NCBI GenBank assembly: GCA_000934385.1
Contig: KN880439.1
Location: forward strand, 124,001 to 188,000
Direction: 5' to 3'
Source: Cylindrobasidium torrendii FP15055 ss-10
Lineage: Eukaryota > Basidiomycota > Agaricomycetes > Agaricales > Physalacriaceae
Length of the DNA stretch: 64,000 nucleotides
Made by a program: the position numbers and the translations under genes. Below the pieces are notes generated by a model. The model saw only the letters and a list, made by a program, of their open reading frames with translations, did not search any database and had not been told where the DNA came from. Each line of letters opens with the position of its first letter. Position 1 is the stretch's first letter. Shown piece by piece: positions 37,023 through 48,377 of the stretch.

Positions 37023-38615
37023 TTAGCTCTGTACATACAGAGCGAGCAAGAGCACCAAGAGTGTTATCAGAATGAGCACAATGATTGACCATGCTAGAGG
37101 GACAAGATCCTGTAAGTTGGCGACCATGGCAAAGCAAAGCCTCGTACCATATGACTCTGTCCCAGTTGGCACACTGACTACACGAATACTGTTGTCCGCA
37201 CTGCCTGACACGAACAATTCAGAGGTCGGATTGAACGCGATAGTAGTTGGAGGGAATTCGTGACTGTTGAGGACCGATGCAGAGAGCTATTGAATCAATG
37301 AGCGGACGGGGTAGAGATTCAAGGGGGCATGCGTACGGCAAGTGTGTTCGCTTCAAGAAGACCAATGGCAAGATCAGAACTACCAAAGCCTAGCCAGCGA
37401 CCATTTGGGCTACTCACCAGTCAGCACGAAGCAAGGAGAAGAACGTAATACGCACCTAACGGTAAAGCATGTCAAGGCTCTATCCCCAATCTTTCTAGAT
37501 TTTTCCACAGTCCAAGTCTTCGTGTCCCACTTAGAGACGAAAGCTTGGCGTGGCATAGACTTGCTCTTCTTTGAGCGGATGGGCGCAGTATTAATAGCAG
37601 CGTAAAATGTTCCGTTGTCTGTGGGATGGAATTTGCCAGCACGGAATGAACCATTGGGGATACTTTCAGGCAAGTTGACGGTGTGTCGAAGGGTGACCGT
37701 GCATGTGGGGGGCTTCTGCTTCCCCTTCTTATATTGCGAAATAGTAGAGGGTTTGGACAGTTCGTAAACGAGAAGACTTCCGGTCGTAACAACGACGAGC
37801 TGTTGGATTGGTTAGAAGCGGCATTAGTGGCATCTGGTTCTACGCACGGTGTCTCCGTCGAATGCAGCGTCGTATATCTCTTTCTCCGTCTTGATTGTTG
37901 GGGCCAATGGCGCGAGAAGGGGATAAGACAGTAGATCCAGCTATAGGCTGATGAGTACCGCTGAAATGGGAAACAACGATTGAATACCGTATATGGTCCA
38001 GCGGCAGCGAGGATAGACCCATCATTGGACAGAACGGTGACTTTCTGGATACCGTGAGCACATAGCAAGTGTCAAAGGGAAGTCACCCACTTGGAACTCC
38101 TCTTCGCTGTTGTTGAGTGTCCCCGTCTTGGTGATGAATGTGAACCTGCCCAATGTTAGAAATAGGTTGAATGATGATACAATTATGTATGATGCACTTG
38201 TTATCCACCAAATTAAAGACTCTGCAGTTCTCATTGTCACCCTGTTTGACCCTCTCATCTGTGCTGTTGATTCCTGAGGCAAGACTCCGGTCCTGACACG
38301 GCGTCAGAAATACGCAAATGGATTGGTGGTTGCCATACTTTGCGGTTCGCTGCTATGCTCATGGGCGCATCTTCACCAGCTTCGAGCTCATATTCGGACA
38401 CTTCTTCAATTGATCTATTGGTAGAAACTCGCACGAGTTTCTAAGATAGGTGAGACCACTGCGTTTGCATTCGAGTGACCACGTACCAAGCGGTTTTTGA
38501 TTCCGCTTCGTGACGCGCCTCCGCCGCCACCGAGAACCAGCTCGTTGTCCGAGATAAAGTCGGAGGAATACACGGGAAATGAAGAAAAGCTATGGCCAGA
38601 GTGTTGGACACGCAT
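37023..38615 (-). CDS. SEC12: Sec12-type guanine nucleotide exchange factor for Sar1
   Basis: Predicted 403 aa from nine exons: 38615-38487, 38440-38339, 38292-38198, 38145-38091, 38044-37988, 37940-37848, 37799-37456, 37409-37337, 37286-37023. The WD40 propeller sits in the cytosol and the C-terminal helix LVPLAWSIIVLILITLLVLL anchors it in the ER membrane. The N-terminal FPVYSSDFISDNELVLGGG and GASRSGIKNRL match the K-loop region that Sec12/PREB uses on Sar1. A late blade reads LFVSGSADNSIRVVSVP. It starts COPII coat assembly. The last exon holds an in-frame stretch (about 37051-37113) that could itself be an intron. Confidence 0.9.
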
Positions 38616-38668
38616 TGTTGCGAAGGTGAGAAGCACAGTGGCAGTGATCAATGCAGTTCTGGTAATGC

Positions 38669-40880
38669 ATGTCGGCCTCCGGGCCGGCTGTCCGTTCCTT
38701 GGACGCAGCCTCCCATCCATCTCCTACTTCACGGCCTGTGATGCACGCGTTTGAGGGGCTCAGGCTGCTGGACCTCACAGACCGGCTTCCCGCGCTGGAT
38801 AAAAGCACTGTTATCGGCATCACCGTCGCCATCGTTGGCAATGTGCTCATTTCCCTGGCCCTCAACATCCAGAAACTGGCCCACAACCGTTTGGACGAGG
38901 AGAAAACTGGCAGCGGACACACGACAAAAAGCCCGAGTTTGAATGAGAACGATGAAATGGCGCTTGAAGAAACCGACTCGGACGAACTTTCTGACCATAC
39001 TGTCACTCTCATTGCCCGTCGGGCGTCACAAAGCGAGCCTCTGCTACCAACACAAGCCGTACAGCAACAGTACGGATCAACAGAGCCATCATCACCGAGT
39101 GGTTTTTCTCGTTTCTTCAAACGGCAGAACGTCCGCGAAACTGCCATCTCCGTAGACGTGATTTCGCCAGGCGCGTCAAATGCACGCCGCAAGTCTTCAG
39201 AGGACGAACTATCTCGGTCCAGCGATGAAAACGAAACAGCATACCTGAAATCCAAGCTATGGTGTGGGCATTTATTTCCTTGTAACATTACCTAATGGTG
39301 TTGGAAGGTGGACTGGCTTCCTCCTCATGAACGTGGGCGAACTTGGTGCGCGCAATCCTTTTTTGACCATACTGATTTACCAACGTGACATAGGCAATTT
39401 CATCTCGTATGCTTGGGCACCTGCATCCGTTGTGGCCCCGCTGGGAACTGTATATGTTTTATTACACCCAGACAGTGCACCATGTTGACCTCCTAGTCTA
39501 GTTCGCGCTCATTGCAAATTGCTTCTTTGCCCCTCTGCTCATAAAGGAGAATTTCCACAAGGTGCATCTCTATCATGGGGTATTGCAATTGTGTGCTCAA
39601 CCATTTAGCGCGAACTTGTTGGTATCTTCCTCGCCATCGTGGGCGCTGTGACAGTTGTTCTTTCTTCGAATACCTCGGATGCACGACTAGATGCTGATGG
39701 CCTTCTCCATGCCATTGCGCAATTGCCCTTTATAATATACACTGCTGTCTACATTGCCGGTGCTGCCGTCCTGTCTACACTGTCCAATAAGCCTGTTGGC
39801 CATCGTTACGTGGTCATCGATGTCGGCCTCTGTGCTCTCTTCGGTGAGGCCATTCCAGCTCATCCAAGTCATCATATTCTGACATATTTAGGGGGCTTTA
39901 CTGTACTCTCTACCAAGGCCGTGTCAACTTTACTAACCATGGACTGGATCCGCATTTTCACTCACCCTATAACATATCCCGTCATTTTGGTAAAGCTATT
40001 GGTTATCTTTGTCGCATCCATCCGTTTACTTCAGTATAGGTTCTCGCGCTGACCGGCGTCGCTCAAATACGGTATCTCAATCGTGCCCTCATGAAGTTTG
40101 ATAGCAAGGTACATCACATTTCAGTTTGCCAATTTTGCTGCTGAGTTTCCATCAGGTAGTAATCCCAACGCAATTCGTGCTCTTCAATTTGTCTGCTATC
40201 GTCGGCTCAGCCATTCTCTATGGGGACTTCAAGAAAGCAACATTTCACTCTCTTGTTACCTTCCTGTACGGCTGTGCTGCAACTTTCGCCGGAGTCTTTG
40301 TTATTTCTTCGACGGCACCAGCAGCGGCCCCAGATCTTGTCGACAGCCCTACCGTAGAGGACGATGTGGAAAGTAACCATACGAACAGCGACGCGAACAT
40401 AGCAAGATTCCCGAGCCAGCGTCCGGCTTTAATTCTACCCAAGGACCCTCCGCGTCATATTCGCAATAGGCCAAGTATAGTGAGCCTGACCGGGCTTTCC
40501 AATGGACATGCAAGTCCATTCTAGTGACACTGTATCTCTCGCTGACGGAAACATAGCATCTTCTCCTTTTACGAACACCTCAACGCGAAAACGCCACCTT
40601 CAACCCATGGGACTCAGCGTCGTCGCCTGGGACGTCGCCCGATGCGTACCACAGAAATAGAGCTATGAGCTGGTTTGGGGAGTCGTCTCCACGTGCCAGC
40701 GTAGACCATAATTTCTACGGACGGGCGCGGGATTTCTCGCCGAGGATAGATGGCCGCGATCTCGCCGTGAACGGGGGAGATTCGCAGAGAAGTACGGTGG
40801 CTGGTCGGTCGCCGAGAGCGCGGGCCACGATATTTGATCCAAGCAGTGGCAGCCTGAGTCGGACGCAGACAAGACTGTAG
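38669..40880 (+). CDS. NIPA-family magnesium transporter
   Basis: Predicted 598 aa from exons 38669-39261, 39308-39345, 39394-39449, 39502-39561, 39609-39843, 39892-39989, 40040-40108, 40156-40479, 40557-40880. Helices: STVIGITVAIVGNVLISLAL, WTGFLLMNVGELG, SYAWAPASVVAPLGT, FALIANCFFAPLLIKE, ELVGIFLAIVGAVTVVLSS, then TVLSTKAVSTLL and FVLFNLSAIVGSAILYGDF. A ~150-residue Ser-rich insert separates helix 1 from helix 2. The last exon adds a Ser/Arg-rich cytosolic tail; if the final intron is kept, translation stops at 40524. NIPA proteins move Mg2+ across endosomal or plasma membranes. The start could also be 38741. It diverges from SEC12. Confidence 0.9.
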
Positions 40881-41433
40881 GCTGAAATCCGACGTTTCGA
40901 AATGATGGTGATAATCGAGGTGTCCAAGGACTACGTATAACTTATGCTCGTACTAAGACTTGGATGGATTTGGCATGTAGGGGCAAAAGTGAACAAACAA
41001 TTTACATACATGTATATGTTTACGCTATTCGTATTTTATAGAAGGGCTGATTTATTCAACAGCTCATTTTTACGCATGAATGACATGGGTCAAGAGAGCA
41101 TCTTGCTTACCAAGAAAAATTGGGGACAATGTAAGTGATCGAGTTGCTGTTCATTATTTCCTTATCTGGCATCGCTTGGCCCGTTTCTTTATCTGGATTA
41201 TTTCCTTATCTGGAATTGTTTCCTTATCTGGAAGTTCCTACCGTTTGGTTTGCTGTGTGTCCAGGCTGGTTAGATCACATTGCGCTCATTATAGAGCGCA
41301 TACAATTGCAAATGCCCTTCAGTGTACGATCCTCCTCCATATGTAGAAGCAAGCCTGTTGGATGATGACTACATTTCCAGTAGATTCAATCATTAAATCG
41401 TAAAATTCATCCCGTTGGCATTCAGCAACCTAC
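40881..41433. other. intergenic between convergent genes
   Basis: About 550 bp between the NIPA stop and the F-box stop. It holds the repeated TTATCT-containing units at 41157-41232. Confidence 0.5.
41157..41232. repeat. four imperfect TTTCCTTATCTGG repeats
   Basis: Units start at 41157, 41184, 41201 and 41219, spaced 27, 17 and 18 bp. Each carries TTATCT, i.e. AGATAA (GATA core) on the minus strand. Confidence 0.6.
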
Positions 41434-43333
41434 TCATCTCGTCGAACTCCTCCTCAGCCCATCACTTCTCGACGCCGCCGCGCCCCACTGCCACCCATTC
41501 TGGGTCACATCCGCCTCAAAGCGCAACCCCTCGCTGCGCAACCCCTTCACTCGCCCCCAAGTGACCGCCAATTCCAGCTGTGCACGGTCCATTTCCCTTT
41601 GCTCGGGCGTCACCCACACCAGCGCGATCCGTTTGAACGGACGCAAAGCCCACCGAGAATGGACCATATCCGCAAAAACGTCGCCTTCGAATTTGAGGCA
41701 ACCGCCCAGGCGAAGAGTATGTAGCCTAGGAGCCACAATAGGCTTGACACTAGAAGATCCCGCTTTGGATGTGGGCCCGGATTCCGGAAATTTGAACGCC
41801 AGTTCTTCGAGGATGGCATTAGTGAACCCTGGGGCGCGTTCGATGGCGCGAATGGTGAGTGACTCGAGCGTTGGCGTCGTGCGCAGGAGACGGATGATAT
41901 CTTCCGGTAGAACGTCCCCGCGGGGGTAATGCAACGCAGCCAGTGGGCTTTGGGAGTGCTCCAGCGTAGTGACCATGGCGGAAAACACCTTGGCGTTGAG
42001 CACCGCCCGGGGATCTGCATGATGCACCTCGAGTGTACGCAGGCTCGGTACGCTGAGCTGGGCGAACATTTCGAGCAAGGCCGATGAATTGTTGGCATGG
42101 ACGTGAAGAACAACGAGCTGCGTAAGGTTGGCGCATACGACAGGCGTGACAGGCGTGTGGCTTGGATTTGGAAGTTCGGTGAGGACAAACGCTTCCTCAA
42201 GGTTGAAAGACCGTGCGAGGACTGATCGTAGCTGGTGAGGCTTCGGACCTGTATACGCCTTTTGCACACCGACAAGGCAACTGAAGCGTTGGAGGCCGTC
42301 CCATGATATCGCAAATTGCCGGTCGGGGAACTCTATGTCGTTATACCTGAGCGTGGTGAGGAACGGGCACTGGTCGAATACTTTGATTGTCCTAACGTCG
42401 ACTATCTCGTCTTCGGGGACAGAATGGACTATCGCGTTGGAAATGTCGAGCAGGACGAGGCTGGCAAGGTGATAACGTAACCTCGAGAGTCCTGCGATCA
42501 TGGAAGGCGGAAGATACAGAAATAATTCGTGTATCCGATGGGAAATGGGTAATAAGAATATAGAGACTTCTGGGGGTAGGACAGTGCGTTCCGTGGCTCT
42601 ACAAATACACACACTGAGTGAGCTTCGCTGAGCACGGCTGACCTGCCTTGCAAGCTTGGAGAGATATCGCCCTCCTCCTTCGTCCTCGTCGAAATTCTTG
42701 TCCGTAACAAATATGTTGATGAAAGACCATAGAGTGTTGTCGCCAACGACTGCTGCACGCCATTGCCTGCAAACCCGTTCAATGACCCAAAGTGTTGAGT
42801 CTGAGACGGTATCGAAAGTGTATCTCCCACCATCCAGTCCATCCGGTTTTGCATGTGCCGGATATTCGACGCAATGGTGGAAGATTTTGACAAGAATTTC
42901 TATAGGTAACCGCCTCACGGGGCTGAGCACTTGTCTATGCTTTTGAATAGCCTCGTCAATGGAAGTTCTCTGTTTCTCCAGAACCTCGAATTGCGTAGAG
43001 ATGGTCGCTAGTTGCTCCTGGTAGTATAGCCGCAGAACCCAAAGCGAGTCAAGGGATTGGTTAACTGCTGTCTTTGTCATGTCCAAAGACTCTATGTCCG
43101 CCACAAGCTGAGCTTCATCCGTAGGGTCTGGGACGTTGTTGGTCCCGGTGAGGTGGAGAAGAGATGGGCCATCGGCACTGGGTGTGTCGTTTGCATTGTA
43201 CTTTGGAATGAAATGATCAGGACAAGAGCAACCAGAAATTGGGCATCGCCTCCATGCATATTTCTCTACTAGCTGCGTTTAGAATATGGAGGGAAAATGT
43301 AGCATCCCCAAAGAGCTTACCGGCGCCGGTCAT
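41434..43333 (-). CDS. F-box protein with LRR-like C-terminus
   Basis: Predicted 615 aa from a 13-nt first exon (43333-43321) and a single long exon 43268-41434. The N-terminus has a Cys-rich patch (CPISGCSCPDH), a coiled coil, then the F-box-like RRLPIEILVKIFHHCVEY and ERVCRQWRAAVVGDNTLWS. The rest is irregular leucine-rich repeats, e.g. LASLVLLDISN and LTQLVVLHVHANNSSALLEM. F-box proteins recruit substrates to SCF ubiquitin ligases; mushroom genomes carry hundreds and most are uncharacterised. Exon organisation matches the gene at 62732, so the two are paralogues. A 45-bp in-frame stretch (about 42601-42645) with GT and AG ends could be a second intron. Confidence 0.82.
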
Positions 43334-44415
43334 GGTGGGCAGTGAAGGGAGTCTGCCCCGCGGAAGCATCCGACGATCGCCCGGCGGGCATGTCAACATG
43401 TTGTTTAAACTTCTGACTTTCACTACCTCTTTCAGACTGCAGGAGGCCGTGATAATCAGTCAAGGGCTCTTCTTAATCACTCATCACACTGTTTACATAA
43501 ATGTTATCAATTAAATCGTTTAGCAGGACGAATGCTCCCATTAATTTGCAGCTGCCAGTGGCCTTGATGATACCATTGTCCATTCTGCTCCCTTTTCGTC
43601 TCCACCCAGAGCCAGATCATCACAAAAGGGAGTATGCTGTTGCCACCAATGGAGTGTGAATTTGTTGTCCAAATGAACTCGTCCATGTTGTACTGACTGA
43701 CATAGACTCAAAGGACTGCTTCAGACGCGAAAAAGTGTTGCTCGAGAGAAAGAGAGAGGTGTATCTAACTAGGTAAGATTTTGTACCCGGAGGCGGGCAA
43801 TCCTGATGGTAAGTAAGGAGGCTTGAAGTCTTTTCGCCGGGTGCTCGACCAGCGGCTGCATGAAAGTGATCTGATGCATCACCTTCCGAGTATGGAACAA
43901 TACCCAAAGGATGTCCAAGGCTTTGCCAAGTAGATTGGAACGAACAAACACCCGTACGGCGATACCTGTTTTCATTTGTGCCGATTTTCGAGGCTGAATG
44001 ACAAGAGGAAGGAGTTTCGGACATAAAGTACTGATATGTAGGTGCCGTTTGTCAATCTCCAGTTCCAATTCCACTACCACTATATAGTATGTCCTCGACA
44101 CAACGGGAACCGCGTTGCGGGTAACGTGACAACATTGGGATAATTCGTCCGACGATCAAAATCTCGCTTAGCTTTTGGTCTTCGTCCGCCATGCACAGAC
44201 GTTCTCGACACTCAGAAAATGGCTGATTTCTCCGGCCAAAATACATTCATTTGAGCCCATTAGATGTCCGGTATATGGCCGGAAAACTACGTCAATTGGC
44301 GTCAAATCGAGCGTTGACGATATATTGGCTCCGACACGGAAATGCTCTCTCTAGCTTCTGCCCATCATATCTCGCATTTGGCCACCACATCTCAATTTCA
44401 TCCCCAACGCACGCG
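43334..44415. other. intergenic, unassigned ORFs
   Basis: About 1.1 kb. Overlapping minus-strand ORFs at 43620-44024 and 43769-44101 are open but resemble no family. Nothing else is seen. Confidence 0.45.
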
Positions 44416-45739
44416 ATGAGCCTCATCGCGCTGCCCTTCGAGCTCGCCGAAATCATTGTCGACGCCCTCTGGCTCTCATACGCCGACTGTCCAGGCCAGA
44501 AAGATCCATTCTCCTCATTGGCATCTACATGGCGCCCTGCACTCCCCCGCATTCGACACCACCGCTTCTCCCACATAATCCTCTATTCTGCTTCATCCAA
44601 CGTCGTCGCCAAGCTCGCTGCCATCGCGCCTGCTATCCACTCCGTCGTGCGCGCACTTGAATTCGTCGATGCAAATGCCGTTGTCGGTCGTTGGCCAGAA
44701 AGTCGAGAAGCCATGAGCCATGTTTTGACCCATACCGAGCTCCCCAACACCCTCGCCCTATTTCGCAACCTGGAACGGCTCGTGCTCTTTGGCCTTCTCC
44801 AAGGTTCCATGCCCACCGCGGTTATGACGGCATGCAGCGCGTTCCCCAGACTCACGGATGTGGAACTGGCAAATGTGGAGGTGGAAGAACTCGGGGCTCT
44901 TGACGGCCTCATTCGCGCCTTCCCGAACGTCGAGGTGCTCTCCATCTACGCGCTCGAGGTCTCGACGCTTCGAAACGGGCCACAGGATCCCCGAATCGGT
45001 CCAGACGCGGAGGCGGCTCCCACAACAGCGGCACTAGGCTCCTTTCCACTTGTGCGGGCCCTCAAACTGAACCCACATACGCCTGGAGACGACGCGCTCT
45101 TGGATCTGCTCGCGTCCAAACACAACCCTTTCACTGGCTTACGCTCTTTGACCATCGACTCCCAATACCATGTCATACCCTTTCGCACCGTCTATGACAC
45201 CCTCCGCCATTGTACGGGCCTCACTCATCTGGTCCTAGATCGAAGTGTGTCTCTTGTCCAATTCCCTTGTCACCCGCCGCTGACGACAGGGCGCAGTATA
45301 TCATACAGATGAACCCGGCACTCAACTCACATTCCCACGGCATCTTAAATCCCTCCAGATCCGTATCAAGCTCACGCACGTCGATCTCGACGACGATGCA
45401 TTGATACTCCTCAAACAGTATACTCGCGCTCTGCAGATGCTCGCTGCAGAAACAGAGTCCTCCCCGGTGCCGACGGGACTCCAGCTTAGTGTGGTCATGG
45501 GTATCGGGAGACGGTGGAGTATTGACCAGCACGACGAGTTGTGTGATGCTATTGCGGATTTGGACACGGTCCTCGCGCATCCGAGTCTTGTAGGATCCTT
45601 GCAGTGGACGATCTACACGAGATATAGGGATACACAGAAGGATATGGAGGCATGGTTATGGAGGAAGTTTCCCAAAGTAAGAAGGGAGTTCTTCGATGGA
45701 GAGAAAAAGCGAAGGGGGACCGTGAAGTGGGTGTCCTGA
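44416..45739 (+). CDS. F-box/LRR-like protein
   Basis: Predicted 419 aa from exons 44416-45244 and 45309-45739. It opens with a short F-box-like helix pair, MSLIALPFELAEIIVDALWL, and continues with leucine-rich segments such as LFRNLERLVLFGLLQG, FPRLTDVELANVEVEEL and FPNVEVLSIYALEV. The last third holds a helical domain with YTRYRDTQKDMEAWLWRKF. Frame extends upstream to 44251, but the Met at 44416 starts the F-box directly and is preferred. Substrate-receptor function for an SCF ligase is inferred. It lacks the coiled coil and short first exon of the other two F-box genes, so it belongs to a different subfamily. Confidence 0.72.
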
Positions 45740-45889
45740 ATAGCTTGTATTATCATTTGAATTATTGGTTACACATGTTCTTGGTTTATTGATGGGAGGA
45801 AGGTTCAATGCCCTTGGTCTTTTGAGGAATGGATCCACTTGTAGAATGTCCACTGCCAGAATAAGGTAGATTGCAGGTCACTGTTTGTA

Positions 45890-46441
45890 TCACGATTTAG
45901 GACTAGACGCCTTGGGCTCGGGCTCTGGAGGTGGGAGACCCCACTCTGGTGTTCCCGCAGGCCGCTCTATGCGTTTCGGTTCCCAATCTTCGTCTGCTTC
46001 CGCGTTCAGGCGCTATAATCATGAAATGTGTTTAGCTTGTGCTTGAACGCGGGCATAGAAGGAAGCAAAGAGTTGGGATAATGATCATTACGGTGGGTAG
46101 AATTTGGATCCATTCAGGATATTAGAGGAGAGAAGACGCACGAAGTATTCCTCCCGAAGGTCAAACTTCCTCTTGGGTTTCTTGTCCAGACCCAGTGCTT
46201 GCTCCTGTGACAACTATAGGCGAAGTATTTAGCAGTCAAGACCAAATAGCTAACACTAAGAGCCACGCACCGTCTTCTGCCTTTGGTCATGCACTTCATA
46301 CCGTGCCTGCGTGAACGGCGTCACCGCATACGATGCGCCCACCATGAGTAGCACGAATGGTATTCCAAATATGAGCGGGTTCTTCTGCACCGCTTGGTTG
46401 AACTTGGACGGGTTCAAGGGCTTTCGTGTGAAGTTGGCCAT
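45890..46441 (-). CDS. COX16: cytochrome c oxidase assembly protein Cox16
   Basis: Predicted 121 aa from exons 46441-46271, 46213-46142, 46012-45890. Cox16 is an inner-membrane factor that helps insert copper into Cox1/Cox2 and associates with complex IV. One membrane helix (PLIFGIPFVLLMVGASYAV) is followed by the family stretch TPFTQARYEVHDQRQKTLSQ and, after ALGLDKKPKRKFDLREEYF, a charged tail ending in EWGLPPPEPEPK. Length and order match fungal Cox16. The second intron (129 bp) is the longest intron in the window. Confidence 0.92.
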
Positions 46442-46694
46442 AGTCGATCGTGGTGGTTCATGGACAGGATGGGATTGTGTGCATCATGATCCAATATTCA
46501 ATAACTACTGGATACTTATTGCCCACATTTAACGCATATATCGGCGTTTGATTTGTGAGCTTTGGTGTTGCTATCTTGCTCTCTTCACAACTGCAATAAA
46601 CTCCAAGGTTTACTCTGTGGTATGTATACCGTTTATCGTTTACAACCATCTATCATAACAAATATATCATCATATTATAGCTAATATGTTGCTC

Positions 46695-48249
46695 TCAGAC
46701 ACCACGCTCGACCAGACTTCTCTCCTTCGTGCCCAACAACGCGCGCCATAACAGTCGTAATGCATCATTTACATCCCGCCTTCTACCCCCACTGCGCTTC
46801 CACAACGTCCTGAAGAGCCAGAGGCCGCTCACTATGAACGAAACGTCCAAGAATAATCTGCGTAGGACGATGGCCGATGGTGACCTTCCCTCGCTGGAAC
46901 TGTTGAGAAGGAACCTCATCAAAATCTTGAACCAGGCCAGAGCGCGATGCAGCGGGTTTAGGAATAGCGACCACAGCCCAAGATCCTCTGCGTCCCATTC
47001 TTCCCGCGGACGTCTCGGCCAGCCAGTCGGTCTCGGTGAATGAGATCCTGGCGTGTGCGGCGAAACAATATCCTCCAATGTTTCCAGGCGCTCAGTGACG
47101 GCAGCCAGTTGGCTCTGTACGTTCTCCACGGCCCGTTCAAGAGTCGGACGTGTTGCAGGTCGTACAGGAACATAGGGCCCAAATTGCGACATTATTGGCT
47201 GTTGCGGGGCTCGAAACTGCGCGTGCAAAGGGTAAAGATTCGCTGGCGGTGTCGTGGTTCCGCCAACCGTATCAGGCCTTGAAAGTGCAGAAGGACTTCT
47301 AGTGTCGCCAAAGGCAGATGGCGTAGAGAATCCTGGAAGAGGCTGAGATTGAGGGACGTGTGACGGACCCGGCGACATTGCGAGTGAGCCAGTCATTGGT
47401 GTACGGTATCGCGCTGCCGAGAGAGAAGAGCCGGGGCGGTTGGGGGGGATGTCAGCCTCTGAGCGCATTGTGGGCGGAAGTTCGCCAGCCTCATCTTCGC
47501 CGCTGTCCTCGTCGTCGGACTCTGGGTCCGGTGGGAGTTGGGATACATGAGACCGCATAATGTATGGCGAACGCTCTTCTTCGTCTGATGTGCTCGAGCC
47601 CGAATCTGAAGAATCTCCTGATCGTGTGAGTGTACCTGTGAGCAAGATGAGTATGTAGCTGCTGAATTGACAGAGGTATGTACGCGCACCACTCATAACC
47701 AGGTTGTAAGGGTCTCCTCCGAATGATTCCAACTCTTGAACAAGTGTCTTGGCCATGGTCTTATCCGAGTATTTGCGAAGGACCTGGGATGGTTTGCACT
47801 GAAGCTTTAGAGTAGGCGCCGCATACACACCTTCATGAGCGTCTCGACATACAGCCATTTAGCCTCAAACGAGTTCAGGTCCTTGTGTTTTGCCCAGGCG
47901 TCCCTTCGTAATGGCTAATTAGATAGGACAAGAGGCTATCGAAGTGGTGACACCAACCATTTCGCGCGTCCGAGCATGTCCCATATGCCAGGCCGTGCTG
48001 ATTTGACATTCCCGCTCGTGGCTGGCAGCAATGAGACGGTTGGCAACGCATTCTTCGTAGAGCATACCTTGCTTGTACAAACTGTTGTGAGCGGTCAGAT
48101 GGGTAGCAGCGGACGTTGACGGGCGCTGCACACCTGTACATAGTGAGCTTTTCCTCATAGTCCGTTTGGATGGGCCCGGTCTTGGGCAAGCCCTGGACAA
48201 TTTCGACGGCCCGGTTAAACTGAGCGTCGATAAGCTCCTGGGACGACAT
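46695..48249 (-). CDS. membrane-anchored acyl-CoA-binding protein, ACBD5/Atg37-like
   Basis: Predicted 433 aa from exons 48249-48134, 48081-48068 (14 nt), 48021-47958, 47903-47831, 47783-47690, 47635-46695. The ACB domain (residues ~5-100) shows QFNRAVEIVQGLPKTGPIQ, LTMYSLYKQATSGNV, SARPGIWDMLGRAKWDAW and AKWLYVETLMKVLRKY, all acyl-CoA contact regions. A disordered Ser/Pro/acidic middle, a coiled coil (AVENVQSQLAAVTERLETLE) and a C-terminal hydrophobic segment (FLDVSFIVSGLWLFRTLW) complete the ACBD5/Atg37 plan. Such proteins anchor in peroxisomes for lipid contacts and pexophagy. It is divergent from SNF8 with 128 bp between starts. The 54-bp last intron is in frame and stop-free. Confidence 0.88.
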
Positions 48250-48377
48250 CTAGGCGGAAGAAGGTGGTGGTAGGAGGCGTGTTCGGTAAGCGTGTAACTG
48301 TTGGCCGTAACCGCGGCCCACCGGTCCAGCACTATCGCCCACGTGAAATACTTAGATCTTGGCTTCTGCCATCACCA

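Noticed and set aside
43620..44101. Two overlapping minus ORFs of 110-134 codons
   Set aside because: They occupy different frames of the same DNA with no recognisable domain, so neither is preferred.
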